From the NCBI GenBank assembly GCA_036389375.1, contig DASVQA010000093.1, forward strand, positions 1-36,811: a stretch of DNA of 36,811 nt. The letters run 5' to 3'. Positions 15,343-24,133 of the stretch are shown in pieces. The notes under the pieces are model-generated. The model was given only the letters and a program-made list of their open reading frames with translations. It was not told the origin of the DNA and did no database searches. Position 1 is the first letter of the stretch. Every line of letters starts with the position of its first letter. Both the position numbers and the translations under genes were made by a program. The stretch comes from QHXQ01 sp036389375. Lineage in GTDB: Bacteria; Acidobacteriota; Blastocatellia; Pyrinomonadales; Pyrinomonadaceae.

Positions 15343-17355
15343 CTATTTGCCGGTCGGCAGGCCCGGAAAGTTGCGCGGGGCGGGCGCGGCTTCGGGTTCT
15401 TCTTCTTCGATGCGCGCCAGCACGTCGTCATAAACCTTGATCTTGCCTTCGCGCCGGTAGCGCGCCAGCAGGGCGCTGATGTAGTCCTCGTACACGTCGT
15501 TGCGCTTGGTCGTCAGCGCCGTCTCCATCAACTGATCGTGCTGTTTGTTGAACTCGGCGAGGTCGGCGTCGGCGCGTTTGTTCAACCCGGCGACGACCCA
15601 AGCTTCGCCGACCTTAACGGGCGTCTTCGTGATCTCGCCCTCCTTCAGCTTGAAGATGGCTTCGCCGAACGCGGGGCTGACGCCCGCCTCTTCGAGCGGT
15701 TGCGCCGTGTTGTACTTGTCGAGCGTCTTGGCCTCAAGCCCATACTTCTCGGCCGCCGCTTTGAGATCGCCGGGGCTGTTGGCCGCGCCGGCAATCTCGC
15801 GCGCCGTCTGTTCAAGCTGCGACTTTGCCTTCTCGTCCTTGACGCGGGCCATGACCGAGTCTTTGACCTCGGCAAAGTCCGGGATGCGCGGGTCGCGCTT
15901 TTCGACGAGCAGGGGAATGGCGAAGCCGTTCTTGATGGGCGTGCGCTCGCCCACGTCGCCGGGATTATTGAGCGGCTTGATGGCCTCTTCAAACTGCGAA
16001 CTGCTGCCGATGTCGGGCACGTTGTCGCCCGGTTTGATGAGCGGCGTCTCTTTGACCATCTCGGCCGGCGTCATGTTGGCCTCTTTAGCCAACTCCTGCG
16101 CCACCTGCTGCACGTCCTTCGTCTCTTTCAGGCGCGCGGCGGCGCGGGCCGCCACGTCGGCCGCCGTCTTATAGGCGCGCCGGTTACGCAGCGAAACGAG
16201 CAACTCCTGCCGGGCGTCCTCGAAAGACTTGGGCACGGCTGGGCCGCGGCGGAAGATGTAGTAAGCCTTGGCCGACTTGTCAAAGAGCGGGTCGGTGATC
16301 TCGCCCTCTTTCATATCGAGCACGCGCTGGCTCAGTTCGTTCGGCTTATTCGGATTGCGCTTGACGGGTGCGGGCAACCAGCCGCCGCTCTTGGCGGTCG
16401 CCGGGTCTTCGGACTTCCCGCGCGCCGTGTCGGCGAATTTTTTCTCGTCAATCGCGGCGGGCGGTACATTGCTGCCGCGTAGTTCCGTGACGACTTGTGT
16501 GGCTTTGGCGAGCACCGCCTGATCGAGTTCGGGCGTGGCCACTTTCAGCACGATCTGCTGCGCGCGCACGCCTGCCTGCTTCTTGTCTTCGGGCAGTTGA
16601 TTGTATTCGGCGCGCAAATCCTCGTCCGGGATGGCCAGTTTCTCGCCGATCTTCGTCTGGTCAACGAACAGGTAGCGAATCTTGCGTTGCGCTTCGAGGT
16701 AGCGGAAGTCGGTCTTGTGCTCGTCGTAGTATTTTTGCAACTCTTCGTCCGACGGTTGGAGCCGCGCGGCCAGTTTGTCGGCCGTGACCGTGACGGTGGT
16801 GAGATCGAAGGTCGTGCCCTTGCGTAGAAAATCGTCCTTGATCTCCTGCTCGGAGACGTTGACGCCGGCCGTGACGAAGGCGCGCAGTTTCGTGGCCGTC
16901 AGTTGATCGCGGATCGACTGCTCGAACCGCTCGACGCTGCCGTAGCGCGTCGTCACGGCGTCGCGGTACTTATCGAACCCCTCGCCGCTGCCTGTCGCTG
17001 CGTCGGGCGATTGTCTGCGAATCTCCGCCGCCACCTCTGCGTCGGAGGCGACAAGACCGAGCCGGCGCGCTTCCTGCACGGTGATGCGGTCGCGCACCAG
17101 CCCGTCCACGAAATGGCGGTCGCCGCCAAGCTGCGCGGGATTGATGCCGTACTGCGCATAGGTCTCTTTGAGCCGCGAGAGATCGGCGACCGTGATCTCG
17201 TCGCCGTCAACTTTGGCGATGACCTCTGTGTTCGTCGCCGTGCCCGCCTGATTGCGCGGCGCGTAGAAGAGGACGAGACTCAAGCCCATCAGCGCGGCGA
17301 AAAACAGCAGCACCCATTTATGCGCCGACCGCATGCGGTTAAATTGTTTCAGCAT
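15343..17355 (-). CDS. peptidylprolyl isomerase / periplasmic chaperone, SurA-PpiD type
   Basis: 670 residues. One N-terminal membrane anchor (about residues 13-31, KWVLLFFAALMGLSLVLF) puts the rest outside the cytoplasm, as in PpiD. A SurA-N-like helical domain follows (EVIAKVDGDEITVADLSRLK through about 240). A parvulin (rotamase) domain begins near VRAQQIVLKV and includes FADTARGKSED and SGGWLP, ending with KAYYIFRR. The long C-terminal helical part, rich in Lys and Glu, resembles the PpiD C-terminal half. Its tail ends in a Pro/Glu-rich stretch (EEEEPEAAPAPR). Likely role: folding of outer-membrane or secreted proteins at the inner-membrane exit side. The start is convincing, as the sequence aligns with PpiD from the first residue (MLKQFNRMRSAHKWV). 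Confidence 0.88.
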   Translation of the reverse strand: MLKQFNRMRSAHKWVLLFFAALMGLSLVLFYAPRNQAGTATNTEVIAKVDGDEITVADLSRLKETYAQYGINPAQLGGDRHFVDGLVRDRITVQEARRLGLVASDAEVAAEIRRQSPDAATGSGEGFDKYRDAVTTRYGSVERFEQSIRDQLTATKLRAFVTAGVNVSEQEIKDDFLRKGTTFDLTTVTVTADKLAARLQPSDEELQKYYDEHKTDFRYLEAQRKIRYLFVDQTKIGEKLAIPDEDLRAEYNQLPEDKKQAGVRAQQIVLKVATPELDQAVLAKATQVVTELRGSNVPPAAIDEKKFADTARGKSEDPATAKSGGWLPAPVKRNPNKPNELSQRVLDMKEGEITDPLFDKSAKAYYIFRRGPAVPKSFEDARQELLVSLRNRRAYKTAADVAARAAARLKETKDVQQVAQELAKEANMTPAEMVKETPLIKPGDNVPDIGSSSQFEEAIKPLNNPGDVGERTPIKNGFAIPLLVEKRDPRIPDFAEVKDSVMARVKDEKAKSQLEQTAREIAGAANSPGDLKAAAEKYGLEAKTLDKYNTAQPLEEAGVSPAFGEAIFKLKEGEITKTPVKVGEAWVVAGLNKRADADLAEFNKQHDQLMETALTTKRNDVYEDYISALLARYRREGKIKVYDDVLARIEEEEPEAAPAPRNFPGLPTGK

Positions 17356-17490
17356 GGCTTAAACTTTCTCCAGCAAAAAGCAGTTTTGAACATTATTTCG
17401 AGCGTGGCCGGCCCGCGACAGACGACAACAGCGCGCTACTCGCAAGCGGTGGATTGTAGCGGAGCGAGCCGGCGCGTCGCAACCACAGCG

Positions 17491-17600
17491 AGCGCTCAGC
17501 GCTCAGCGGTTAGAGGTTAGAGAAGGTTTCGAGTTTAGTCGGGGCCGCACGCCGGGTTAACTGCTCCGCACTGACCTCTGGCCTCTAACCTCTGACCTCT
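17491..17600. repeat. inverted heptanucleotide repeats, ppiD-like/terC spacer
   Basis: Five heptads on the left: AGCGCTC twice (17491-17504), AGCGGTT, AGAGGTT and AGAGAAG (to 17525). Four reverse-complement heptads on the right: GACCTCT, GGCCTCT, AACCTCT and GACCTCT (17573-17600). The arms can pair. Same units as the mrdA/rodA repeat. Confidence 0.75.
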
Positions 17601-17641
17601 TTCTTTGCACCGTTCGCCGTGCGGGTGTTATATCTAGCGGC

Positions 17642-18709
17642 ATGCATGAACCAATCTGGTTATGGGTGGGGTTTACGGCCTTTATCCTGCTCATGCTGGG
17701 GATCGATCTGGGGCTATTCAATCGCAAGGCGCACGTGATCACCTATCGGCAGGCGGTCGGGTGGAGTGCGGTCTGGATCACGCTGGCGCTTCTGTTCTCC
17801 GGTGTCGTCTACTGGCGGCACACGATCACCGAAGGCGAAGTCGGGGCGTTCAACGTCGTCATCACCTACCTGACCGGCTACGTCATCGAGCTATCGCTCT
17901 CGGTTGATAATCTGTTCGTCTTCCTGCTCATCTTCTCCTACTTCAAAGTCCCGGCGAAGTACCAGCACCGCGTGCTCTACTGGGGCATTCTCGGCGCGCT
18001 CGTGATGCGCGGCATCATGATCGCGGCGGGCGCGCTGCTGATTCAAAAATTCCACTTCATCATCTACTTCTTCGGCGCATTCCTCGTCTTCACCGGGCTC
18101 AAGATGTTCGGGCACACGGACGACGAGATAGACCCGGAGCGCAATCCCATCGTGCGCTTCGTTACGCGCTATGTGCCGATCACGCGCCACTACGAAGGCA
18201 GCCACTTCTTCACGCGCGTGGACGGCCGCCGCATGGGCACGCTCCTGCTGCTTGTGCTCATCACGGTCGAAGTCACCGATCTGGTCTTCGCCGTTGATTC
18301 GATCCCCGCCATCTTCGCCGTCACGACGAAAGCGTTCATCGTCTACACGTCGAACGTCTTCGCCATTCTGGGGCTGCGCACCTTCTACTTCCTGCTCGCG
18401 GGCGTGGTTGAAAAGTTCCACTACCTGAAGACGGGGCTGGCCATCGTCCTGACCTTCATCGGGCTGAAGATGCTCGCGGAGATCATCCACTTCAAACTCT
18501 CGCCCATCATCGCGCTCGGCGTGGTCGTCCTCGTGCTGCTCTGCTCGGTCGTGGCCTCGCTTATCTGGCCGCAACGGACGGAGACGGGCATCGAGGTGCA
18601 ACTGCCCGAAGGCTTCGGCTCGCCCTTTGACGACGACGAGGGGCGGCTCGGCGCGGCCGAGCCGGTCTCCGAAACCGACCCACCGCCACCCGGCGGCCGG
18701 CAGGGCTGA
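17642..18709 (+). CDS. TerC family integral membrane protein
   Basis: TerC/Alx-type membrane protein, 355 residues with about eight to nine hydrophobic segments starting LWVGFTAFILLMLGIDLGLF. Signature acidic positions appear in SLSVDNLFVF and FAVDSIPAIFAV, the conserved Asp-containing motifs of the family. Members are linked to manganese export and metal loading of secreted proteins. Here the substrate is inferred from the family only. A soluble acidic C-terminal tail follows the last segment. No yybP-ykoY manganese riboswitch was recognised upstream; the spacer instead holds the heptad inverted repeat. The ATG at 17642 begins MHEPIWLWVGF, typical of the family. Confidence 0.93.
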   Translation: MHEPIWLWVGFTAFILLMLGIDLGLFNRKAHVITYRQAVGWSAVWITLALLFSGVVYWRHTITEGEVGAFNVVITYLTGYVIELSLSVDNLFVFLLIFSYFKVPAKYQHRVLYWGILGALVMRGIMIAAGALLIQKFHFIIYFFGAFLVFTGLKMFGHTDDEIDPERNPIVRFVTRYVPITRHYEGSHFFTRVDGRRMGTLLLLVLITVEVTDLVFAVDSIPAIFAVTTKAFIVYTSNVFAILGLRTFYFLLAGVVEKFHYLKTGLAIVLTFIGLKMLAEIIHFKLSPIIALGVVVLVLLCSVVASLIWPQRTETGIEVQLPEGFGSPFDDDEGRLGAAEPVSETDPPPPGGRQG

Positions 18710-18772
18710 GCGCATAGACCCGGCGGAAAAGTCAGCATTTCAGCCTGCAATCCGTCGCTTTTCAACTAATCC

Positions 18773-18802
18773 TTGAACCCGCGCGGCGCGCTGTGCTAAC
18801 TT
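18773..18802 (+). promoter_or_regulatory. candidate promoter of the FecR-domain gene
   Basis: TTGAAC (18773-18778), 18-base spacer, TAACTT (18797-18802) preceded by TGC as an extended -10. It leaves a leader of about 175 bases containing a GCGGTT/AACCGC hairpin. Confidence 0.4.
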
Positions 18803-18982
18803 GCTTTCAGGGCGGTTCACAACCGCACTGTGCAGCCTAACCCGATGCCCTAGCCCTAAAGTTTGCCCCAATCCGTGCGCCGACTTTGGCCGAAGTCGCC
18901 GAAGCGCACCGAGTCCTGCTCACCACATAAATTCTCCGGTCTGAATCTGCTGCGACCTCGCGCGCCCCTGTTGAGGTGACGT

Positions 18983-20248
18983 ATGGCCAGCCCCCGAATT
19001 ATGACTACGAAAGCGAACCGTTTCGACGTTGAATGGTGGATCGTCTCAAAGCGCGTCATCTACCTCTTGAGCGCGCTTGTGCTTGTCGGCGTGCTGGCGG
19101 CCGGCGTCGGTCTCTATAGCTGGCTTTACGGCAACCCGTTCAAGCGCATCTCGGCCGAGGCGAGCGCGCCCGCCGGTGCGCGCTTTCTCTCCTTCGACGG
19201 CGACGTGCGCGTCGTGCGCGCGCAGACGCGCGAGTCGCTCTTAGCGCGCAGCGACACCCAACTCTATCCCGGCGACATCGTGCAGACGCAGGCCGACGGC
19301 CGCGCCCGCATCCAACTCGCCGACGGCTCGACGCTCCTCGTCCGCCCCAACAGCGTCGTCACCATCCGCGACAACACGAACATTGACGGCAGCAACCGCA
19401 CGAACGTGCGCGTCGCCGTCGCGCGCGGACAGATCAACGTCCGCACCGAGCAACAGATCGAAGGCTCGAAGAACGTGGTCGAGACGCCTTTGACGAAGAA
19501 CAACGTCGCCGCGCAGACGGGCGCTGTCTTCGGCGTGCGTGAAGACAACACGGAAGACATACGCGTCTCGGCCGGTTCGGTTGACACGACGACGCGCGGC
19601 GGCGAGCACACCGTCTTGCAGCCGGGCGAGTACGTCGCCTTCAATCAATCGGGCAACGTCAAGAGCCGCGAGCGCATGCTCGACGTACCGGGGCCCGTCC
19701 TGCCGCACGATCTGGAAAAGATTCCGGTCGGCGCAGGCGGCGCGGCGAGCGTGGGCTTGCGCTGGCAGCGCCCGGCGTCGGGCGTGCCCGCGCACTACCG
19801 CGTCGAAGTTGCCACGTCGCCCTTCTTCGTCGCCGCCGGCAAAGTGATCGAGCGCGATCAGTTGGACGCGACCGAGTTCAACGCGGGCGACCTGCGCCCC
19901 GGCGTCTACTTCTGGCGCGTGCGCGCGGTCGCCGCGTCGGGCCAGACAAGCGATTGGAGCGAGCCGCAGAAGTTCACCGTCACGGGCGGCGCGCAGCCGT
20001 CCGAGCGCGTCGCCGTCTCGAACGTCACGTTTGAATATCTCGCCGGGCAGATCTTCATCGCGCGCGGGCGCACGCAACCCGGCAACACCGTCCGCATCGC
20101 GGGGCGCGAGACGGTGGCCGCGCAGGACGGCACCTTCAAACTGCAATTCACCGTGCCGCCCGACACGCGCGAGGTCGCGCTCGAACTAGAAGACGCGCAC
20201 GGTAACAAAGCGGCCACGCGCCAGAAACTCGTGACCGGCGGCGGTTAG
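18983..20248 (+). CDS. FecR-domain membrane protein
   Basis: 421 residues. A single transmembrane segment (about 25-45, VIYLLSALVLVGVLAAGVGL) leaves the bulk extracytoplasmic. A FecR domain follows (about 65-200): GDVRVVRAQ, LYPGDIVQTQADGRARIQLADGS, then GQINVRTEQQIEG and VAAQTGAVFGV. A fibronectin III/Ig-like domain (about 245-330) has SVGLRWQRPASG, YRVEVATSP and PGVYFWRVRAV. A final beta-sandwich-like repeat contains GNTVRIAGRETVAAQDGTFK, typical of bacterial Big-type modules. FecR proteins transmit cell-surface signals, but no sigma factor gene is adjacent, so the partner is unknown. GAGGTG four bases before the ATG supports this start; an ATG six codons later is possible. Confidence 0.85.
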   Translation: MASPRIMTTKANRFDVEWWIVSKRVIYLLSALVLVGVLAAGVGLYSWLYGNPFKRISAEASAPAGARFLSFDGDVRVVRAQTRESLLARSDTQLYPGDIVQTQADGRARIQLADGSTLLVRPNSVVTIRDNTNIDGSNRTNVRVAVARGQINVRTEQQIEGSKNVVETPLTKNNVAAQTGAVFGVREDNTEDIRVSAGSVDTTTRGGEHTVLQPGEYVAFNQSGNVKSRERMLDVPGPVLPHDLEKIPVGAGGAASVGLRWQRPASGVPAHYRVEVATSPFFVAAGKVIERDQLDATEFNAGDLRPGVYFWRVRAVAASGQTSDWSEPQKFTVTGGAQPSERVAVSNVTFEYLAGQIFIARGRTQPGNTVRIAGRETVAAQDGTFKLQFTVPPDTREVALELEDAHGNKAATRQKLVTGGG

Positions 20249-20280
20249 CAAAGCGCGCCGCTTTGGCCGCCTCGCAGCTT

Positions 20281-20308
20281 GAATAGAAAAACGGCCGTTC
20301 GTCTATTC
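20281..20308. repeat. interrupted palindrome before the diguanylate cyclase
   Basis: GAATAGA (20281-20287) and TCTATTC (20302-20308) are perfect inverted arms flanking the palindrome ACGGCCGT. A separate small hairpin, CAAAGCG/CGCTTTG, lies at 20249-20265 behind the FecR stop and may act as a weak terminator. Confidence 0.45.
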
Positions 20309-20356
20309 ACAGCTTTTCATTCATCATCGGTCGGCAGACGTTACTTCATCGTTGCT

Positions 20357-21871
20357 ATGCAAGTTGTTCTTATGACGGCGGCGCACGAAGCGCCATTGCC
20401 TGCGGTGCTGCTGGACGTGTTGCACGCGGCGGGCATGCGCGCGACGGTCGCCGCCGGTGCACGCGGCGTGGGCGAACCCGACGAGCGCGCCTTCTACGCG
20501 GTGGACGAGGGCGCGGCCGACTGGCCCCTGTTCGTGCTGCTGGAAGTGGCCGACGGCGCGGACGCGGGCGAGGTGCGCGCGGGCGTCGCACGCGCGGCGC
20601 TTGCGTGGCCGGAGGCGCTCCTCGTCGCCTGTCGCCGCCCGACCGAGTCGCAGCCGAACGCGCACAGGCTCGACGCGGCGCTCCTGCAACGGCTCGGCTT
20701 TCAAGCGGTCGCGGACGATGCGGCGCAAGTGCCCGCGCTGTTGCGCGAGTTGGCGGACAGCGGCGCGGTCGCAACCGACCCGGCCGCGCACGGCCGCCAG
20801 ATCGAGAGCGCGCCGGCCAGTCTGTTGCTGCCGGAGCGCATGGGCGTCGCGCAACTGCGCGCGGCCTTTGAAGCGGTGGCGGCGCTCCACTTCGTCACGG
20901 ATCAGCAGAGCGCAGCGCAGACGGCGCTTGCGGGTCTTGCGCCGCTCGTCCCGGCCGACCGTTGGGCGCTCTACTTGACCGAAGAGGCGCGCGGGGCACA
21001 GGCGAACAGTTTTGAGCCGCTCGCAGTGCGCGGCCAGACAGAGAGCGAGCGCCAATTACCTGAAGAAGATTGGCGGCGCTCGCTCGCGGGCGGCGACGCG
21101 CTGCTGGCGCTATCGGGCGGCGAATCGCGGGCCGCGCGGGCCGCCATTGCGACCAACGAGCCGGTGCGAAAAACTGAAGGTGCGCGGCGCACGCTCGCCG
21201 TCCCGCTCACGTGCGGCGGGCGCGTGTTCGGCGTCGTGGAGGCCGTGCGCGAGGGCGCGCGGGCGCGTGCGTTCACGCCCCGCGAGGGGGCGCTCCTTGC
21301 AGCCTTGGCCGTGCCGGTGGCGGCGGCGCTCGCCAATTCCGAGCGCATCGCCGAAGCCGAACGGCTCTCGATCACGGACGATCTGACCAAACTCCACAAC
21401 GCGCGTTTCCTGCGCCAGTATCTGACCGCCGAGATCAAACGCGCGCGCCGCTACGGTTCGGCCGTCGCCGCGCTCTTTCTCGATCTGGACGATTTCAAAG
21501 AGGTCAACGACCGGCACGGCCACCTCGTCGGCTCGCACGTGTTGATGGAAATGGCGACCGTGATCCTGACGGGCGTGCGCGACACGGACGTAGTCGCGCG
21601 CTACGGCGGCGACGAGTTCGTGGTCGTGCTGCCGGAGACGAACGTCGAGCAGGCTCTGTTCGTCGCCGAGCGCGTGCGCTCGACCATCGCGGAACACCCC
21701 TTCACGGGCGGGCGTAATCTGCACCTGCGTCTGACCGCCAGTTTCGGCGTTGCCTCCTTCCCCGCGCACGCACAGTCGCCGCAGCAACTCCTTGCCGATG
21801 CCGACGCCGCGATGTACGAAGCCAAAGCTGCGCGCAAGAATTGCGTCCGGCTGGCGGGCGACGGCGAATGA
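20357..21871 (+). CDS. GAF-GGDEF diguanylate cyclase
   Basis: Makes cyclic di-GMP from two GTP. About 504 residues from the ATG at 20357 (MQVVLMTAAHEAPL). An in-frame TTG upstream (20279) would add residues unlike any known start. The N-terminal segment (about 1-170) is Ala-rich and receiver-like in pattern but lacks clear phosphorylation motifs. A GAF-like domain (about 175-335) ends with TLAVPLTCGGRVFGVVEAV. The GGDEF domain starts at SITDDLTKLHNARFL, has LDLDDFKEVND, and the active-site GGDEF at residues 417-421. An intact inhibitory I-site RDTD precedes it by five residues, so product inhibition is expected. It lies just upstream of the mre operon with its own spacing. Confidence 0.88.
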   Translation: MQVVLMTAAHEAPLPAVLLDVLHAAGMRATVAAGARGVGEPDERAFYAVDEGAADWPLFVLLEVADGADAGEVRAGVARAALAWPEALLVACRRPTESQPNAHRLDAALLQRLGFQAVADDAAQVPALLRELADSGAVATDPAAHGRQIESAPASLLLPERMGVAQLRAAFEAVAALHFVTDQQSAAQTALAGLAPLVPADRWALYLTEEARGAQANSFEPLAVRGQTESERQLPEEDWRRSLAGGDALLALSGGESRAARAAIATNEPVRKTEGARRTLAVPLTCGGRVFGVVEAVREGARARAFTPREGALLAALAVPVAAALANSERIAEAERLSITDDLTKLHNARFLRQYLTAEIKRARRYGSAVAALFLDLDDFKEVNDRHGHLVGSHVLMEMATVILTGVRDTDVVARYGGDEFVVVLPETNVEQALFVAERVRSTIAEHPFTGGRNLHLRLTASFGVASFPAHAQSPQQLLADADAAMYEAKAARKNCVRLAGDGE

Positions 21872-21906
21872 TTTTGCGCCCTTTTGCCGAATCCAACCGT
21901 TTCTGC

Positions 21907-21935
21907 TTCAGACTTTAGAGTTTTCGTTGTATCTT
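21907..21935 (+). promoter_or_regulatory. candidate mreB operon promoter
   Basis: TTCAGA (21907-21912), 17-base spacer, TATCTT (21930-21935); four of six matches in each hexamer. It leaves a leader of about 125 bases. Confidence 0.4.
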
Positions 21936-22067
21936 GTTGTGTTCGCACCGCGTCGTGGCCGTCCGAGCCGGCCCGTCCTTGTTCGTCCCCGGAACAATTT
22001 GAGCGGCACGTGCGAGGCGGCCGAGGTGTGACCGGCCTAAATTTGCAACTTATGGACAGAAACCCGA

Positions 22068-23114
22068 ATGGCCTTTAAATCACTCTTCAGCCTTTTTTCC
22101 AGCGATCTAGCGATTGATCTGGGCACGGCGAACACGCTTGTCTACGCTAAGGGGCGGGGCATTGTCGTCAGCGAGCCATCCATCGTCGCCATCAACAAGG
22201 TCACGAACCAGCCGGAAGCGGTCGGCAAGGAAGCGAAAGAGATGTTGGGGCGCACGCCCGGCAACATCGTCGCCATTCGTCCGATGAAGGACGGCGTGAT
22301 CGCCAACTTTGAAGTGACCGAGAAGATGCTCCAACACTTCATCCGCAAGGCGCACAACGGCAAACAGTGGGTTAGCCCGCGCGTCGTCATCGGCATACCG
22401 AGCGAGATCACGCAGGTCGAGCGACGCGCGGTGGAAGATTCCGCCTATCGCGCGAAGGCGTCGGAAGTTTATCTGGTCGAAGAAGCGATGGCGGCGGCCA
22501 TCGGCGCAGGATTGCCCATTACCGAGCCGCACGGCAATATGATCGTGGACATCGGCGGCGGCACAACCGACATCGCGGTTATCTCGCTTTCCGGCATCGT
22601 CTATTCACGCGCCGTGCGCGTCGCCGGCAACGAGATGGACGAGGCGATCACGCAGTTCATCAAGCGCAAGTACAACCTGCTCATCGGCGAGCGTACCGCC
22701 GAAGCGATCAAGATCGAACTCGGCTCGGCGTTCCCGCTCGATGAACCGCTCTCAATGGACGTGCGCGGGCGCAACTTGATCGAAGGCATCCCCAAAACCA
22801 TCACCATCACGGACGACGAAGTGCGCGAGGCGCTCGCCGATTCGGTCTCAACCATCGTCAACGCCGTGCGCGTCGCCTTAGAGCGCACGCCGCCGGAACT
22901 CTCCGCCGACATCGTCGAGCGCGGCATCGTGCTCACGGGCGGCGGCGCGCTCTTAAAGAATCTCGATAAACGCATCTCGATTGAGACCGGCTTGCCCGTC
23001 TCGGTCGCCGAAGACCCGCTCTCGTCGGTCGTCCTCGGCGCGGGCAAGATGCTCTCTGACTTCAACCTCCTAAGGCGCGTCAAGTGGGACAACACACTGA
23101 CGAGCACAACTTAA
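22068..23114 (+). CDS. mreB: rod-shape actin homologue MreB
   Basis: Bacterial actin forming membrane-associated filaments that orient cell-wall synthesis. 348 residues. An amphipathic N-terminus MAFKSLFSLFSSDLAIDLG precedes the phosphate-1 motif DLGTANTLVY. IVDIGGGTTDIAVIS is phosphate-2, and LTGGGALLKNLDKRI is the adenosine motif. The sequence is full length and unbroken and is the first gene of the elongasome operon. No strong Shine-Dalgarno is seen before the ATG, but the N-terminus matches the family exactly. Its spacer to mreC carries the 18-bp-unit inverted repeat. Confidence 0.97.
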   Translation: MAFKSLFSLFSSDLAIDLGTANTLVYAKGRGIVVSEPSIVAINKVTNQPEAVGKEAKEMLGRTPGNIVAIRPMKDGVIANFEVTEKMLQHFIRKAHNGKQWVSPRVVIGIPSEITQVERRAVEDSAYRAKASEVYLVEEAMAAAIGAGLPITEPHGNMIVDIGGGTTDIAVISLSGIVYSRAVRVAGNEMDEAITQFIKRKYNLLIGERTAEAIKIELGSAFPLDEPLSMDVRGRNLIEGIPKTITITDDEVREALADSVSTIVNAVRVALERTPPELSADIVERGIVLTGGGALLKNLDKRISIETGLPVSVAEDPLSSVVLGAGKMLSDFNLLRRVKWDNTLTSTT

Positions 23115-23126
23115 TTTTTAAGTCAT

Positions 23127-23214
23127 GCGTCTAGCGAGTCCAAAGCGTCTGGTGAGTCTAAAGGTGGTTTTGACTCGCAAGACGCTTTGGACTCGCTAGA
23201 CGCTCTGGACTCGC
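23127..23214. repeat. inverted 18-bp repeats, mreB/mreC spacer
   Basis: The left arm 23127-23158 and right arm 23172-23203 are 32-base inverted copies with two mismatches around a 13-base loop. Each arm is built from 18-bp units of the type GCGTCTAGCGAGTCCAAA, and a partial extra copy (TCTGGACTCGC) extends to 23214, three bases before the mreC ATG. Confidence 0.85.
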
Positions 23215-23217
23215 TTT

Positions 23218-24123
23218 ATGGTGATGCGGACGCAGCGTGAGATCAGGCAGCGCGCGCCGCTCTGGCTGACGGGGCTGCTGGTGCTCAATCTGGCGTTGAT
23301 GGCCTTTAGCGCGCATCAGAGCGGCGACATCAGCCGGCCGCGCGTGTTGCAGGTCTGGGTGCAGGCGTTATTTGCGCCCGTGCAGAGCGCCATGACAGGT
23401 GCTGGCGGCGCGGGCGTCGGCTTCTTCCAGCACATCGCTGATCTACGCCACGCCGCCAGCGAGAACGAAGGTCTCAAGCGGCGCGTCGCCGACATGGAGA
23501 CGGAGTTGCGCGACGCGCGCGCCGTACGCGACGAGAATGAACGATTGAAGCGGCTGCTCGCGTTCAAGGACGAAAGCGAGTACAAGCCCCTGCCGGCGCG
23601 CGTCATCGCGCGCGACCCGTCCGAGTGGTGGAACACTGTGCTCGTCAACCGGGGCAGCGCGTCAGGCGTCGGCTTGAATATGCCGGTCGTGACGCCGGAC
23701 GGCGTGGTAGGACGCGTCATCGGCGTCAGCCCCTGGACGGCGCAGGTGTTGTTGTTGACGGACGAGCGCGCGGCGGCCGGCGCGGTGGTCGGGCAGTTGG
23801 GCGCGTCGAACGCGCTCGGCGCGGTGCGCGGCATGGGGCGCAACGGGCTGCTTGAGATGCGCTACGTGCCGGGGCTTGAGCCGGTCAAGGTGGGCGATTA
23901 CGTGTTGACGACGGGGCAGGATGGCATCTACCCGCAGGGCCTCAACGTGGGCGAAGTGGTCGAGTTCAAGCAAGGGTCGGCGACGCAGCCGCACGACATC
24001 AAGGTTAAACCGAGTGCGCGCCTGAACGCGCTCGAAGAGGTCGCCGTCCTGCTCTATCACCCGCCGCCGCGCACCGCCCCCACAGAGACGCTGCCAAACA
24101 TGGACAAGGGGAAAAAGCAGTGA
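23218..24123 (+). CDS. mreC: rod shape-determining protein MreC
   Basis: Periplasmic scaffold linking MreB/MreD to PBP2. 301 residues: a cytoplasmic basic start MVMRTQREIRQRAPLW, one transmembrane segment (about 16-34), a heptad-rich coiled coil (about 75-118, ENEGLKRRVADMETELRDA), then the beta-barrel pair with VNRGSASGVGLNMPVVTPDG and VGDYVLTTGQDGIYPQG, typical of MreC. The ATG at 23218 directly follows the mreB/mreC inverted repeat and has no Shine-Dalgarno sequence. The C-terminal tail is short and basic. Confidence 0.95.
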   Translation: MVMRTQREIRQRAPLWLTGLLVLNLALMAFSAHQSGDISRPRVLQVWVQALFAPVQSAMTGAGGAGVGFFQHIADLRHAASENEGLKRRVADMETELRDARAVRDENERLKRLLAFKDESEYKPLPARVIARDPSEWWNTVLVNRGSASGVGLNMPVVTPDGVVGRVIGVSPWTAQVLLLTDERAAAGAVVGQLGASNALGAVRGMGRNGLLEMRYVPGLEPVKVGDYVLTTGQDGIYPQGLNVGEVVEFKQGSATQPHDIKVKPSARLNALEEVAVLLYHPPPRTAPTETLPNMDKGKKQ

Positions 24124-24133
24124 CGGGCGTCAG

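Noticed and set aside
17370..17641. Manganese (yybP-ykoY) riboswitch before terC
   Set aside because: Consensus stems were not recognised; the spacer is explained mostly by the heptad inverted repeat.
17557..17742. Minus-strand frame with RSEVRGQRS-like translation before terC
   Set aside because: It is the translation of the heptad repeat plus the reverse of terC, not a gene.
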